This document shows positions 6,805 through 15,118 of a stretch of 19,058 nt of DNA, one piece after another. The position numbers and the translations under genes were made by a program. A model generated the notes under the pieces. It was given only the letters and a program-made list of their open reading frames with translations, was not told the origin of the DNA and did not search any database. The stretch covers positions 64,429 to 83,486 of the forward strand of contig DHPM01000005.1 in assembly GCA_002410935.1 (NCBI GenBank), written 5' to 3'. The DNA is from Caryophanales bacterium UBA5364. GTDB taxonomy: Bacteria > Bacillota_I > Bacilli_A > RF39 > UBA660. Within the stretch, counting starts at the first letter, position 1; the number at the start of each line of letters is the position of its first letter.

Positions 6805-6813
6805 TGATAATAT
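6805..6813 (+). promoter_or_regulatory. Candidate extended -10 of the ABC transporter operon
   Basis: TGATAATAT can be read as TGn followed by TAATAT (4 of 6 matches), or as GATAAT one register earlier (5 of 6). No consensus -35 is present, as expected of a promoter needing an activator. The start codon lies about 12-14 bases beyond the predicted transcription start. Confidence 0.35.
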
Positions 6814-6831
6814 ATTTAGAAAGAGGTTATT

Positions 6832-7512
6832 ATGGAAATATTAAGAGTCGAAAATTTAACTAAAACATATGGAAAGGGGAATACCTTAGTAAAAGCCTTA
6901 GATAAGGTTAGTTTTAGTGTTAATAAAGGTGAATTTGTAGCCATCGTAGGTGCAAGTGGTAGTGGGAAGAGTACCTTATTACATTTACTAGGTGGAGTAG
7001 ATAGACCAACTAGTGGAAGTATCACCGTTGATGGAGAAAATGTTTATAAACTAAATGAAACTAATTTAGCAATATTTAGAAGAAGGAAAGTGGGATTGAT
7101 CTATCAATTTTATAATCTAATTCCTATTTTAAATGTAACAGAAAATATTACATTACCAATTTTATTAGATAATAAAAAAGTTGATGAAAAGTATTTAGAT
7201 GAATTAATTGATATTTTAGATTTAAAGAAACGAGTTAATCATTTGCCAAACGAATTATCTGGTGGTCAACAACAAAGAGTATCGATTGGTCGTGCTTTAA
7301 TGAATCGTCCAGCTTTAGTCTTAGCTGATGAACCAACTGGTAACTTAGATAGTAAAGCAAGTGGAGATATTATTGAATTATTAAAGTTATCAAACAAAAA
7401 ATATGAACAAACTATTATAATGATTACTCATGATCTTGAATTAGCGTCACATGCTGAACGAATTATTACTTTAGATGATGGTAAAATAGTTAGTGATGAG
7501 ATGGTAAAATGA
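6832..7512 (+). CDS. ABC transporter ATP-binding protein, MacB/LolD family
   Basis: A complete nucleotide-binding subunit of 226 residues, the usual size for the family. It has Walker A GASGSGKST (40-48), Q-loop Q92 in YQFYNLIP, the signature LSGGQ (142-146), Walker B LVLADEP (162-168) and switch His H200 in ITHD. The closest group is the MacB/LolD/FtsE-like class, which pairs with FtsX-type permeases and works by mechanotransmission, driving extrusion or shedding of envelope substrates rather than import. AGAGGT precedes the ATG. Its stop overlaps the permease start (ATGA at 7509-7512), so the two are translationally coupled and form one transporter. No two-component system lies beside it in this window, unlike classic Bce-type peptide-antibiotic modules. 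Confidence 0.96.
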   Translation: MEILRVENLTKTYGKGNTLVKALDKVSFSVNKGEFVAIVGASGSGKSTLLHLLGGVDRPTSGSITVDGENVYKLNETNLAIFRRRKVGLIYQFYNLIPILNVTENITLPILLDNKKVDEKYLDELIDILDLKKRVNHLPNELSGGQQQRVSIGRALMNRPALVLADEPTGNLDSKASGDIIELLKLSNKKYEQTIIMITHDLELASHAERIITLDDGKIVSDEMVK

Positions 7513-10145
7513 GAATACTGAATAAATTAACACTTAAACATTTAAAAATGAATAAAAGAAGAACCATTGTTACGATTATTGGAGTTATTTTATCGACGGC
7601 TTTAATGGTCGGGATTGGATTATTATTTTCTACTGTTCGTGATAATTCAATTGAATCAATTAAAAGATATAGTGGTAATTATCATGCTAAAATAAGTGGT
7701 TTTAATTATGATAATATTAATGATTTAAAGACTGATAAAATTGATAACTATTTTTGCGAATCAAGGATTGGTTTTGCTTATTTAAAGGAATCAGATAATG
7801 ATTATAAACCTTACTTACATGTTCTCGGAGTAGATAACAACTATTTTAATGAATTAGCCTTAGTAGACGGAAGATTTCCTACTACTAGTAGTGAAGTAGT
7901 AATATCAAGTCATATTGCTACTAATGGGGGTGTAAACTATAAAATAGGGGATACTCTTAGTTTAGAATTAGGTAACCGTATTTTAGAAGGCGAAATAGCC
8001 TCTAATAAGTCTAATTATACTGATGCTGAAAGAGAATATATTGATATAAAAGATAAAAAAGAATATAAAATTGTAGGAATTGTTGAAAGAAGTAAATATG
8101 AAGATTATTCAGCACCTGGATATAATATTTTTACCGTCATTAATAACTCTAAAGTAATAGATATCTATCTTGCATATTATAAACCAGCTAAAACATATGA
8201 ACTAACTGAACAAATTGCTAAACAATTTAATTTAGAAGCAATAAAAAATGAAACAGAGGTATTTTATCCTCAAATTAAATATAATGATTCTCTACTGTCA
8301 ACTTATGGTGTTAGTAAATATAATAATATTTTTGATAGTGTTTCTGTAGTCATGGCCATTATCTTATCACTTATTTCTATTGGATGTATTATTGTAATCT
8401 ATAACTCATTTGCCATTTCGGTTATGGAAAGAAAAAAACATTTTGGATTATTCGCAAGTATTGGTGCTACTAAAAAGCAAATACGTAGAACGGTTTTCTT
8501 TGAAGCTATTATTGTTGGTAGCATTGGTATCCCACTTGGAATCTTAAGTGCTTTCCTTGGGATTGGTCTATTATTACAAGTTGTTAACACTTTACTTGAC
8601 ACTGTATTTGACTTTCCATTAAAATTAGCTGTTTATCCAACATTCATTATTATACCAATAATATTTATGGTTATTGTCGTCTTATTATCAGCTTTCTTAC
8701 CAGCTAGAAGAGCAAGTAAGATTACACCAATTGATGCTATTAGACAAAATGATGACATAAAAATTAATAAGAAAAAGATTAAAACTAATAAGTGGTTAAA
8801 AAAACTATTTGGAGTTGAAAGTGAGATCGCTCTAAAAAATATAAAACGAAATAAAAAGAAGTATCGTATTACGATTATTTCATTAATTACTAGTATTGTT
8901 TTATTTATTTCATTCTCATCAGTTCTTAATTATGGTTTAGCAGGAAGTGATGACTATTTAAACGCTGTTAATTATGACATTTATATTAACGTTTATGGTA
9001 ATAATGAAGAAATCCAAACAAAGATTAATCAGTTATTAAAGTCTGATGAAATAAAAAGAAGTGTAACTTTTAAAACAGAATATTTACCTGTTAGTTTATG
9101 GAGTGAGAAAGTATATAATGAACAATTTTTGAAAATTGTGAAAGATAATATTTCAACCTTAGAAAACTATAAGAGACTTGGTAATATGGGCACTAATTAC
9201 TTGAGCATTATTAATCTTGATGATGAAAATTATCAAAATTATTTAAAAGAATTAGGATTAAAAGAAAATAGACCTATTTTTCTAAATAAACTACATTATA
9301 TTTCATATGAAAATAATGGTAGAAAAAGTTATAATTTATCAATTGTGAAAAATAATAGTTCTTTAGGTTTTACATTTTGTAACATAAGAGATTTAGTTAC
9401 TGAGAATGAACCCACTACTGAAGAAATCAACAGTTACTTAAAGAGTAATTGTAACTATACCTTAGATAATCTTTATGTTACTGATAAAGTTCCATATGGA
9501 CTTAAAGATTTAACAGGTAATACTACAGGAGTTCTTATTGTAGACAAAAGTACATTTGATTACTTAGTTGATAAATTTAAAGTACATAATAGGGAAAACT
9601 CTGATAACTACAGTATTATTATTGATGCTGATCAATATAAAGAACTAGATAAACTTGGCAAAGAATTAACTAAATATGATCAAGTTTACTATACTAACGC
9701 TAAAGAGGGATTAAAGATGCAACGAAATATTATTTTAGTTATTAAAATATTACTATATGGTTTTATTAGTTTAGTAACTTTAATCGGTATAACTAGTGTT
9801 TTCAATACTATCAGTACTAGTATTGCCTTAAGAAAGAAAGAATTTGCTATGTTAAGAAGTGTTGGATTAACCCCTAAAGGATTTAATAAAATATTATATT
9901 TTGAAAGTATTTTCTTTGGTCTTAAATCACTTGTATTTGCATTACCAATTTCATTAGGAATAACTTATTTAATTCATCGTTCAATCGATGATGTTGTTGA
10001 ATATTCTAAGATGATCATTCCATATAAAAGTATTGTTATTTCAATTATAGGGGTATTTGTTATTGTAATAATAACCATGTTATACTCAACTAAAAAGATA
10101 AAAAAGGATAATATCTTAGAAGCGATAAGAGAAGAGAATATTTAA
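7509..10145 (+). CDS. FtsX-family ABC transporter permease with two FtsX domains
   Basis: 878 residues, the membrane partner of the ATPase it overlaps by four bases. Eight predicted helices sit in two sets of four: about 17-42, 275-302, 327-356, 375-398; then 453-473, 737-762, 793-815, 842-860. Each half has a large external loop (about 43-274 and 475-735) between its first and second helices. Each half also has the FtsX coupling motif after its second helix (GLFASIGATKKQI and AMLRSVGLTPKGF). The first loop has the MacB periplasmic-domain pattern (LVDGRFPTTSSEVVIS at 118-133). This 4+4 layout differs from BceB permeases, which have ten helices and one big loop. The substrate is unknown; position between glmS and uppP suggests envelope stress or export of a wall-active compound, which is inference. 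Confidence 0.93.
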   Translation: MRILNKLTLKHLKMNKRRTIVTIIGVILSTALMVGIGLLFSTVRDNSIESIKRYSGNYHAKISGFNYDNINDLKTDKIDNYFCESRIGFAYLKESDNDYKPYLHVLGVDNNYFNELALVDGRFPTTSSEVVISSHIATNGGVNYKIGDTLSLELGNRILEGEIASNKSNYTDAEREYIDIKDKKEYKIVGIVERSKYEDYSAPGYNIFTVINNSKVIDIYLAYYKPAKTYELTEQIAKQFNLEAIKNETEVFYPQIKYNDSLLSTYGVSKYNNIFDSVSVVMAIILSLISIGCIIVIYNSFAISVMERKKHFGLFASIGATKKQIRRTVFFEAIIVGSIGIPLGILSAFLGIGLLLQVVNTLLDTVFDFPLKLAVYPTFIIIPIIFMVIVVLLSAFLPARRASKITPIDAIRQNDDIKINKKKIKTNKWLKKLFGVESEIALKNIKRNKKKYRITIISLITSIVLFISFSSVLNYGLAGSDDYLNAVNYDIYINVYGNNEEIQTKINQLLKSDEIKRSVTFKTEYLPVSLWSEKVYNEQFLKIVKDNISTLENYKRLGNMGTNYLSIINLDDENYQNYLKELGLKENRPIFLNKLHYISYENNGRKSYNLSIVKNNSSLGFTFCNIRDLVTENEPTTEEINSYLKSNCNYTLDNLYVTDKVPYGLKDLTGNTTGVLIVDKSTFDYLVDKFKVHNRENSDNYSIIIDADQYKELDKLGKELTKYDQVYYTNAKEGLKMQRNIILVIKILLYGFISLVTLIGITSVFNTISTSIALRKKEFAMLRSVGLTPKGFNKILYFESIFFGLKSLVFALPISLGITYLIHRSIDDVVEYSKMIIPYKSIVISIIGVFVIVIITMLYSTKKIKKDNILEAIREENI

Positions 10146-10156
10146 CTTCTCTTTTT
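10127..10156 (+). terminator. Terminator overlapping the 3' end of the permease gene
   Basis: AAGAGAAG (10127-10134) pairs with CTTCTCTT (10146-10153) around an 11-base loop and is followed by T residues to 10156. The left arm lies inside the coding sequence and the stop codon (10143-10145) is in the loop. Confidence 0.65.
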
Positions 10157-10165
10157 CTAATTTTG

Positions 10166-10174
10166 TGATATAAT
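10166..10174 (+). promoter_or_regulatory. uppP: Extended -10 promoter of uppP
   Basis: TGATATAAT is a perfect TGnTATAAT element; the -35 region is poor. The transcription start would be about 10181, and AAAGGAGAG (10188-10196) lies just before the ATG. Confidence 0.65.
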
Positions 10175-10201
10175 TAATTAGAAATATAAAGGAGAGTTTA
10201 C

Positions 10202-11008
10202 ATGTTAGAAGTTATTATTTTAGGTATTATTCAAGGAATTGCTGAGTTTTTACCAATTTCCTCATCAGCTCATTTAATTATTTTTAGAGATCTTTTTGGA
10301 ATTGGTAGTGGTATAAATAGTAATGTTGAACTGGCGTTTGATATAGCCTTACATTTTGGTACATTACTAGCGATTGGTATTTACTTTTTCAAAGATTTTA
10401 TTAATATGATTATAAAAGGGATTACTAAAGGACCTAAAGATTCCGAAGGTAAATTATTTTGGTTTATTGTGGTAGCGACTATTCCAGCTGCGATAGCCGG
10501 TATTTTATTTGAAGATATTATTGATGGTATTATTCGTAGTAATTATGTTGTTATTGCGTTATCTCTTATTATCATGGGAATTATTATCTATTTATTTGAT
10601 CGATATATGAAAAGTAATAAGACATTAAAATCAATGACAATTAAAGATGCACTAGTTATTGGTTGTTCTCAAGTATTTGCTTTAATTCCAGGTTTTTCAA
10701 GAAGTGGAACAACGATTGCAGCTGGAAGAAGTATGAATTTAAATCGTGAAGATGCCGCTAAATTCTCATTCTATTTGTCAGCACCAGTTGTTTTAGGAGC
10801 AGTCATCTTAACTGTTTTAAAAGATGGAACAATGGATATTATTATGGCCAATTTATCAATTTTTGTCATAGGTGTTTTAGTTGCTTTTATCGCAGGATTG
10901 TTATGTATTTCATTCTTACTTAAATATATTAAAAACCATGATTTTAAATTATTTATGTGGTATCGTATTGTTCTAGCAATCATTGTCTTTATTATGATAT
11001 TAAAATAA
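10202..11008 (+). CDS. uppP: Undecaprenyl-diphosphate phosphatase (BacA/UppP)
   Basis: An integral membrane enzyme that converts undecaprenyl pyrophosphate to undecaprenyl phosphate, recycling the lipid carrier for peptidoglycan; raised dosage gives bacitracin resistance. 268 residues, normal length. Both signature motifs are present: QGIAEFLPISSSAH (11-24), with catalytic Glu E15 and H24, and PGFSRSGTT (163-171), with the essential Arg R167. Seven or more hydrophobic segments fit the inverted-repeat BacA fold. It has its own promoter, a strong AAAGGAGAG site and its own terminator, so it is a single-gene unit between the ABC transporter and murG. The start is fixed by the ribosome binding site and by the normal position of the first motif. 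Confidence 0.97.
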   Translation: MLEVIILGIIQGIAEFLPISSSAHLIIFRDLFGIGSGINSNVELAFDIALHFGTLLAIGIYFFKDFINMIIKGITKGPKDSEGKLFWFIVVATIPAAIAGILFEDIIDGIIRSNYVVIALSLIIMGIIIYLFDRYMKSNKTLKSMTIKDALVIGCSQVFALIPGFSRSGTTIAAGRSMNLNREDAAKFSFYLSAPVVLGAVILTVLKDGTMDIIMANLSIFVIGVLVAFIAGLLCISFLLKYIKNHDFKLFMWYRIVLAIIVFIMILK

Positions 11009-11031
11009 AGCACATTAAAGTGCTTTTTTTT
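11007..11031 (+). terminator. Terminator of uppP
   Basis: AAAGCAC (11007-11013) pairs with GTGCTTT (11020-11026) around a 6-base loop, followed by Ts to 11031. The stem overlaps the last two bases of the uppP stop codon. Confidence 0.85.
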
Positions 11032-11057
11032 AATTAATAAATATGATAAAATAAGTT

Positions 11058-11088
11058 TATGACAAAAGTCATATAATTATAGTATAAT
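11058..11088 (+). promoter_or_regulatory. Promoter of murG operon with overlapping palindrome
   Basis: ATGACA (11059-11064) and TATAAT (11083-11088) are 18 bases apart; another TATAAT is at 11072-11077. A perfect palindrome TATGAC-AAAA-GTCATA (11058-11073) covers the -35 and part of the spacer, a usual place for a repressor site. Confidence 0.55.
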
Positions 11089-11106
11089 AAAATAGGATGT
11101 GATTAT

Positions 11107-12189
11107 GTGAAGGTTATTATAAGTGCTGGAGGTACAGGAGGTCATATATATCCTGCTTTAGCTATCATTAACAAAATAAAGGAACGTGAACCTAATAGTC
11201 AATTTTTATATATTGGAACACACAATCGAATGGAGAAAGATATTGTTCCAAAACTTGGTATTCCATTTAAATCAATTGAAATATATGGTTTTAATCGTCG
11301 TAATCTTTTAAAAAACGTAAAAGTTATAAGTAGTTTAATGAAAAGCCGAAAAAAATGCCGTAAATTAATTAAAAATTTTAAACCAGATGTTGTAGTGGGA
11401 GTAGGTGGATATGTAACATTCCCAGTTATTTTAGAAGCTAAAAAGGCAGATTATAAAACATTTATTCATGAACAAAATAGTATTCCTGGTAAAGCTAATC
11501 TATTTTTAACTAAGTATGCTGACTTAATCGGTGTTTCGTTTAAATCAAGTATTAAATATTTTCCAGAATATAAAACGGTTTTTACCGGTAATCCTTGTAG
11601 TGAAAATGCCATTATGGTTGAACCTGCCTTAAAAAAGGATTTTGGATTAAATGAAGATAAGAAATTAGTTTTAATTGTTATGGGTTCTTTAGGTTCTTCA
11701 AAGATGAATGCCTTTTTAACTAAGACCATGCCTTTATTTAATAATAAGGATTATGAAATCTTATTTGTTACTGGTAAAGACACTTATAAAGAGATTATTA
11801 AGAATAAATTTCCTGATAATGTAAAGGTTGTACCTTATATCGATAATATGACAAAAATTATGAAAAAAACTGATATTATTATTTCGAGAGCTGGTGCTTC
11901 AACTATTAGTGAAATTATTGCTTTAAGAGTACCTTCAATTTTAATACCGAGTCCTAATGTGACTAATAATCATCAATATAAGAATGCTTTGGATTTAATT
12001 GAAAACAATGCTTGCGAGTTAATTGAAGAAAAAAATCTAAAGAGTGAATTATTAGTTAAAAAAATAGATGAGTTATTTAGTAAACCTAGTAAACTCAAAA
12101 AAATGAAAAGTAATCTTAGTAAATTAAGCATTGATAATAGTGCAACGCTCATATATGAAAATTTAAGAGAATTAATAGATAGGAAGTAA
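11107..12189 (+). CDS. murG: UDP-GlcNAc:lipid I GlcNAc transferase MurG
   Basis: The membrane-associated glycosyltransferase (GT28) that adds GlcNAc to lipid I to make lipid II, on the cytoplasmic face. 360 residues, normal length. Visible motifs: GGTGGHIYPALAI (8-20) with catalytic H13; GVGGYVTFP (98-106); HEQNSIPGKANL (121-132); GSLGSSKMN (193-201), the G-loop of the donor domain; SRAGASTISEI (260-270) with E269; and HQYKNA (289-294). The start is GTG, set by AGGATG (11094-11099) seven bases upstream and by alignment with the usual MRI..GGGTGGH beginning. It is the first gene of murG-murB-ftsQ. The GTG is embedded in ATGTGA, so an out-of-frame ATG followed at once by a stop lies two bases upstream. 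Confidence 0.97.
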   Translation: MKVIISAGGTGGHIYPALAIINKIKEREPNSQFLYIGTHNRMEKDIVPKLGIPFKSIEIYGFNRRNLLKNVKVISSLMKSRKKCRKLIKNFKPDVVVGVGGYVTFPVILEAKKADYKTFIHEQNSIPGKANLFLTKYADLIGVSFKSSIKYFPEYKTVFTGNPCSENAIMVEPALKKDFGLNEDKKLVLIVMGSLGSSKMNAFLTKTMPLFNNKDYEILFVTGKDTYKEIIKNKFPDNVKVVPYIDNMTKIMKKTDIIISRAGASTISEIIALRVPSILIPSPNVTNNHQYKNALDLIENNACELIEEKNLKSELLVKKIDELFSKPSKLKKMKSNLSKLSIDNSATLIYENLRELIDRK

Positions 12190-12192
12190 GAC

Positions 12193-13089
12193 ATGAATAT
12201 TATAGACAATATAAAGAAACTTAAATGTGGTCGAGTATTAGAAAATATTAATGTAAAAGATTATGTAACATATAAAGCTGGAGGAAAAGCATTATGTTTA
12301 GTTCTACCAGATAATGTTGATAAATTAATTACTTTATTGAATTTCCTTAAAAGTAATAAGATTAAACATAAAGTAATTGGAAAAGGTTCTAATTTAGTTT
12401 TTGGTGATTCATTTTATGATGGTGTTTTAATTAAATTAGATGAACTTAATCATTTAGATATAAAAGAAAATATTATTAAAGTTGGTGCTGGTTACAGTCT
12501 AGCTAAATTATCATTAAAAGTAGCTAAACTTGGATTGGCTGGTTTAGAATTTGCGGCTGGTATTCCTGGTACTATCGGTGGTGCTGTCTTTATGAATGCT
12601 GGTGCCTATAATAGTGATATGGGATATATTGTTAGAGAAGTAAAAGTATTAACGCCTGACTTAACGATTAAAACGTTAACTAATCCGGAATTGGATTTTC
12701 ATTATCGAACTTCTTTTTTACAAAAAAATCCTGAATATATTTGTTTAGAAGCTACAATTTTATTACAAAAAGGTGATAGAGATTTAATTTTAGAAGTAAT
12801 TAGTGATCGTAAAAAGAGAAGATTAGAAAGTCAACCTTTAGAGTATCCGAGTGCCGGCAGTGTCTTCCGTAATCCAACTGGTGATTATGCTGGTCGTTTG
12901 ATTGAAGAAATTGGTTATAAAGGAAAACAAATAGGAGGTGCCATGGTTAGTTTAAAACATGCTAACTTTGTTATTAATAATGGTAATGCCTCTGGAGATG
13001 ATATTAAAAAATTAATTTTAGAGATCCAATCTAAGGTTAAAGAAAAATATGATATAGAATTAAAAATAGAGCAAGAATTTGTTGAATAG
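12193..13089 (+). CDS. murB: UDP-N-acetylenolpyruvoylglucosamine reductase MurB
   Basis: The FAD/NADPH enzyme that reduces UDP-GlcNAc-enolpyruvate to UDP-MurNAc in the cytoplasm. 298 residues, the short form common in Gram-positives (type II). FAD-binding segments: GKGSNLVFGD (63-72) and GLEFAAGIPGTIGGAVFMNAGAY (117-139). Catalytic residues: R172 in YRTSF, the proton-donor Ser S223 in SAGSVFRNP, and a C-terminal Glu (E295 by position) in the IEQEF tail. It starts three bases after murG, with AGGAAG upstream inside the murG end, so it is co-transcribed. The murG-murB-divIB order is the one found in Bacillus. Confidence 0.96.
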   Translation: MNIIDNIKKLKCGRVLENINVKDYVTYKAGGKALCLVLPDNVDKLITLLNFLKSNKIKHKVIGKGSNLVFGDSFYDGVLIKLDELNHLDIKENIIKVGAGYSLAKLSLKVAKLGLAGLEFAAGIPGTIGGAVFMNAGAYNSDMGYIVREVKVLTPDLTIKTLTNPELDFHYRTSFLQKNPEYICLEATILLQKGDRDLILEVISDRKKRRLESQPLEYPSAGSVFRNPTGDYAGRLIEEIGYKGKQIGGAMVSLKHANFVINNGNASGDDIKKLILEIQSKVKEKYDIELKIEQEFVE

Positions 13090-13097
13090 GTGATTAA

Positions 13098-13772
13098 ATG
13101 AGTAAAAAGAAGAAAAAAAGAGTTAAAATTAAGTATCGTTTTATTTTTATCTTTTTACTTGTTTTTTATTTGCTTGTAATGTCTGTTTATTATTTACTTA
13201 ATATTAATATAAGCAACATATATATATATAATAATAAGTATTTAACTGATCAAAAGATAATTGAAATAGCGGGTATAAGTGATTACCCAGCTATTTATAA
13301 AGTTATATCAAGTAATATGAAAAAGAAATTATTATCTAATACGTATGTGTTGGATGCCAAAATTTCAAAGAAAAGGCTTACTGAAGTTCATATTGAAATA
13401 AGTGAAAATAGACCATTATTTTATTACCAAACAACAAGAAAAACCATTTTATTAGATGGTAGGGAAGTTGATGAGGTCTTTAATCTGCCTACGGTTATTA
13501 ATTATATACCCGATATTAATTATAATAATTTTGTAACTAAAATGGGTTTAATTAATGAAGAAGTGTTGATTAGAATATCAGAAATTAAATATGATCCTAA
13601 TGAAGTTGATGATAGTCGTTTCTTTTTAACTATGAATGATGGTAATTATGTTTATTTAACTGTTGATAAATTTGAAAAAATTAATAACTATATTGAACTA
13701 GTTAAAAATGTTGATAATAAAAAAGGTATTTTTTATCTTGACTATGGTAATAAATTCGATATTTTAGGATAA
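13098..13772 (+). CDS. ftsQ: Cell division protein FtsQ/DivIB
   Basis: A bitopic divisome protein that links to FtsB/FtsL and helps control septal wall synthesis. 224 residues: a very basic cytoplasmic tail (KKKKKRVKIKYR, 3-14), one helix (about 15-35), then a POTRA-like domain (about 38-105) beginning ISNIYIYNNKYLTDQKIIEIAGI, and the beta domain with ENRPLFYYQ...LLDGREV (103-124), a familiar FtsQ stretch. The tail is shorter than in Bacillus DivIB (about 263 residues) on both ends. AGGTGA (13088-13093) overlaps the murB stop. It is the last gene of its operon and is followed by a terminator. Sequence conservation in this family is low, so the call rests on layout and position together. Confidence 0.9.
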   Translation: MSKKKKKRVKIKYRFIFIFLLVFYLLVMSVYYLLNINISNIYIYNNKYLTDQKIIEIAGISDYPAIYKVISSNMKKKLLSNTYVLDAKISKKRLTEVHIEISENRPLFYYQTTRKTILLDGREVDEVFNLPTVINYIPDINYNNFVTKMGLINEEVLIRISEIKYDPNEVDDSRFFLTMNDGNYVYLTVDKFEKINNYIELVKNVDNKKGIFYLDYGNKFDILG

Positions 13773-13773
13773 T

Positions 13774-13800
13774 GGTTCTTTTTAGAACTTTTTTAATTTT
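13774..13800 (+). terminator. Terminator of the murG-murB-ftsQ operon
   Basis: GGTTCT (13774-13779) pairs with AGAACT (13784-13789), with one G-T pair and loop TTTT, followed by a long T-rich tract. Confidence 0.75.
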
Positions 13801-13804
13801 TTCT

Positions 13805-13833
13805 TTTACTTTTTCAAAATAATATAGTATAAT
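13805..13833 (+). promoter_or_regulatory. Promoter of ftsA-ftsZ
   Basis: TTTACT (13805-13810) and TATAAT (13828-13833) are 17 bases apart. AGGTGA (13847-13852) sits six bases before the GTG start. Confidence 0.65.
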
Positions 13834-13858
13834 TATGATAGATTGTAGGTGATTAACT

Positions 13859-15106
13859 GTGAAACGTATTTATACTAGTATAGATATAGGTTCAGATAGT
13901 ATCAAAGTTGTCGTCTGTGAGTTATTCAATAATAGATTAAACTTATTAGCAGCGTCATCTATAAAATCAAGAGGTATTAAGCGTGGTCTTATTACTGACG
14001 TCAATGAAGCTACAATTTGTATTAAAGAAGCTATTAATGAAGTAGAATCTATGCTAGGGATAAGGATAAAAAAAGTTATTGCCTCTGTACCGGCTTATTT
14101 TGCAGAATATTCTTTAATTAAGGGTGAAATTGATATTACAGGTGAAAACTTAATGGTTACTGGAAAAGATGTTGTTAAGGTGCTACAAACAGCAATGGAG
14201 AACAACATTAGTTCCAATAAAGAAATGGTAACCATTTTACCAATTGATTTCAAATTAGATGACAAGAGTGGTATTAATATTCCTATTGGTTTAGTTGGTA
14301 GTAATTTATCAACTAGAGCTATTATGGTAACAACTCCTAAAAAGAATATCTATTCTGTACTTAGTTTATTAGAAAGTATTGGAATTGAAGTAGTCGACAT
14401 TTCATTATCAAGTATTGGTGATATGTGTGCCTTCCGAAATGATGATATTGAAAATAAATTAGGAGCAATCGTCAACATTGGTGCTGAAACAACAACTGTT
14501 TCAATCTTTAATAAGGGTGTTATTGTAAAAAGTTCGATTATTGGTATGGGCGGAAAAAATATTGATAATGATATTGCCTATATGTATAAGACTAATTTAG
14601 ATAATGCTTGCAAATTAAAAGAAAAGTTTGCATTAGCTCATAAAAGAAATGCTAATGTTAGTGATACCTATATGTTAGATACTATTTATGGAGAAAAAAT
14701 CAAGGTCAATAAGTTTGAAGTCTCTGAAATAGTGATGTCTAGAATTGAAGAAATACTAAATTTAGCAAGAAAAGAGATAAACATCTTAACAAATAAAGAA
14801 ATTGAGTATATAATAGTAACTGGTGGGACAAGTAATATCTCACAATTCGAATCTATAGTTGATGAAGTATTCAATAAAAAAGCTATAATTGGTAATTTAA
14901 AACTAATTGGAGTTAGAAATAATAAATATACATCAGCGATTGGTAATGTTATATATTTTATTAATGTATTAAAATTAAAAGGATTAAATTACACGATGGT
15001 TAGTGCTGAAGACATGGAAAACTTATCTTCAGTTAAGAAAAATATAATTAACGTTTCAAACGAATCTATGCTAGGAAAAGTATTTGGTTACTTTTTCGGG
15101 GAATAA
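13859..15106 (+). CDS. ftsA: Cell division protein FtsA
   Basis: The actin-like ATPase that tethers FtsZ filaments to the membrane. 415 residues. Phosphate-1 region SIDIGSDSIKVVV (7-19), then the SHS2/1C domain (about 83-160); phosphate-2 region AIVNIGAETTTVSIF (203-217); adenosine motif VTGGTSNISQFE (320-331). The last 13 residues (MLGKVFGYFFGE) form an amphipathic helix, the membrane-targeting sequence typical of FtsA. The start is GTG with AGGTGA upstream, and the N-terminus MKRIYTSIDIGS fits the family. It is followed after 12 bases by ftsZ, whose ribosome binding site GGGAGG lies in the gap. Confidence 0.96.
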   Translation: MKRIYTSIDIGSDSIKVVVCELFNNRLNLLAASSIKSRGIKRGLITDVNEATICIKEAINEVESMLGIRIKKVIASVPAYFAEYSLIKGEIDITGENLMVTGKDVVKVLQTAMENNISSNKEMVTILPIDFKLDDKSGINIPIGLVGSNLSTRAIMVTTPKKNIYSVLSLLESIGIEVVDISLSSIGDMCAFRNDDIENKLGAIVNIGAETTTVSIFNKGVIVKSSIIGMGGKNIDNDIAYMYKTNLDNACKLKEKFALAHKRNANVSDTYMLDTIYGEKIKVNKFEVSEIVMSRIEEILNLARKEINILTNKEIEYIIVTGGTSNISQFESIVDEVFNKKAIIGNLKLIGVRNNKYTSAIGNVIYFINVLKLKGLNYTMVSAEDMENLSSVKKNIINVSNESMLGKVFGYFFGE

Positions 15107-15118
15107 GGGAGGAAAAAT

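Noticed and set aside
7500..7515. Mollicute genetic code with TGA as Trp
   Set aside because: TGA ends the ABC ATPase gene exactly at the overlap with the permease start, no reading frame contains internal TGA, and all Trp codons are TGG.
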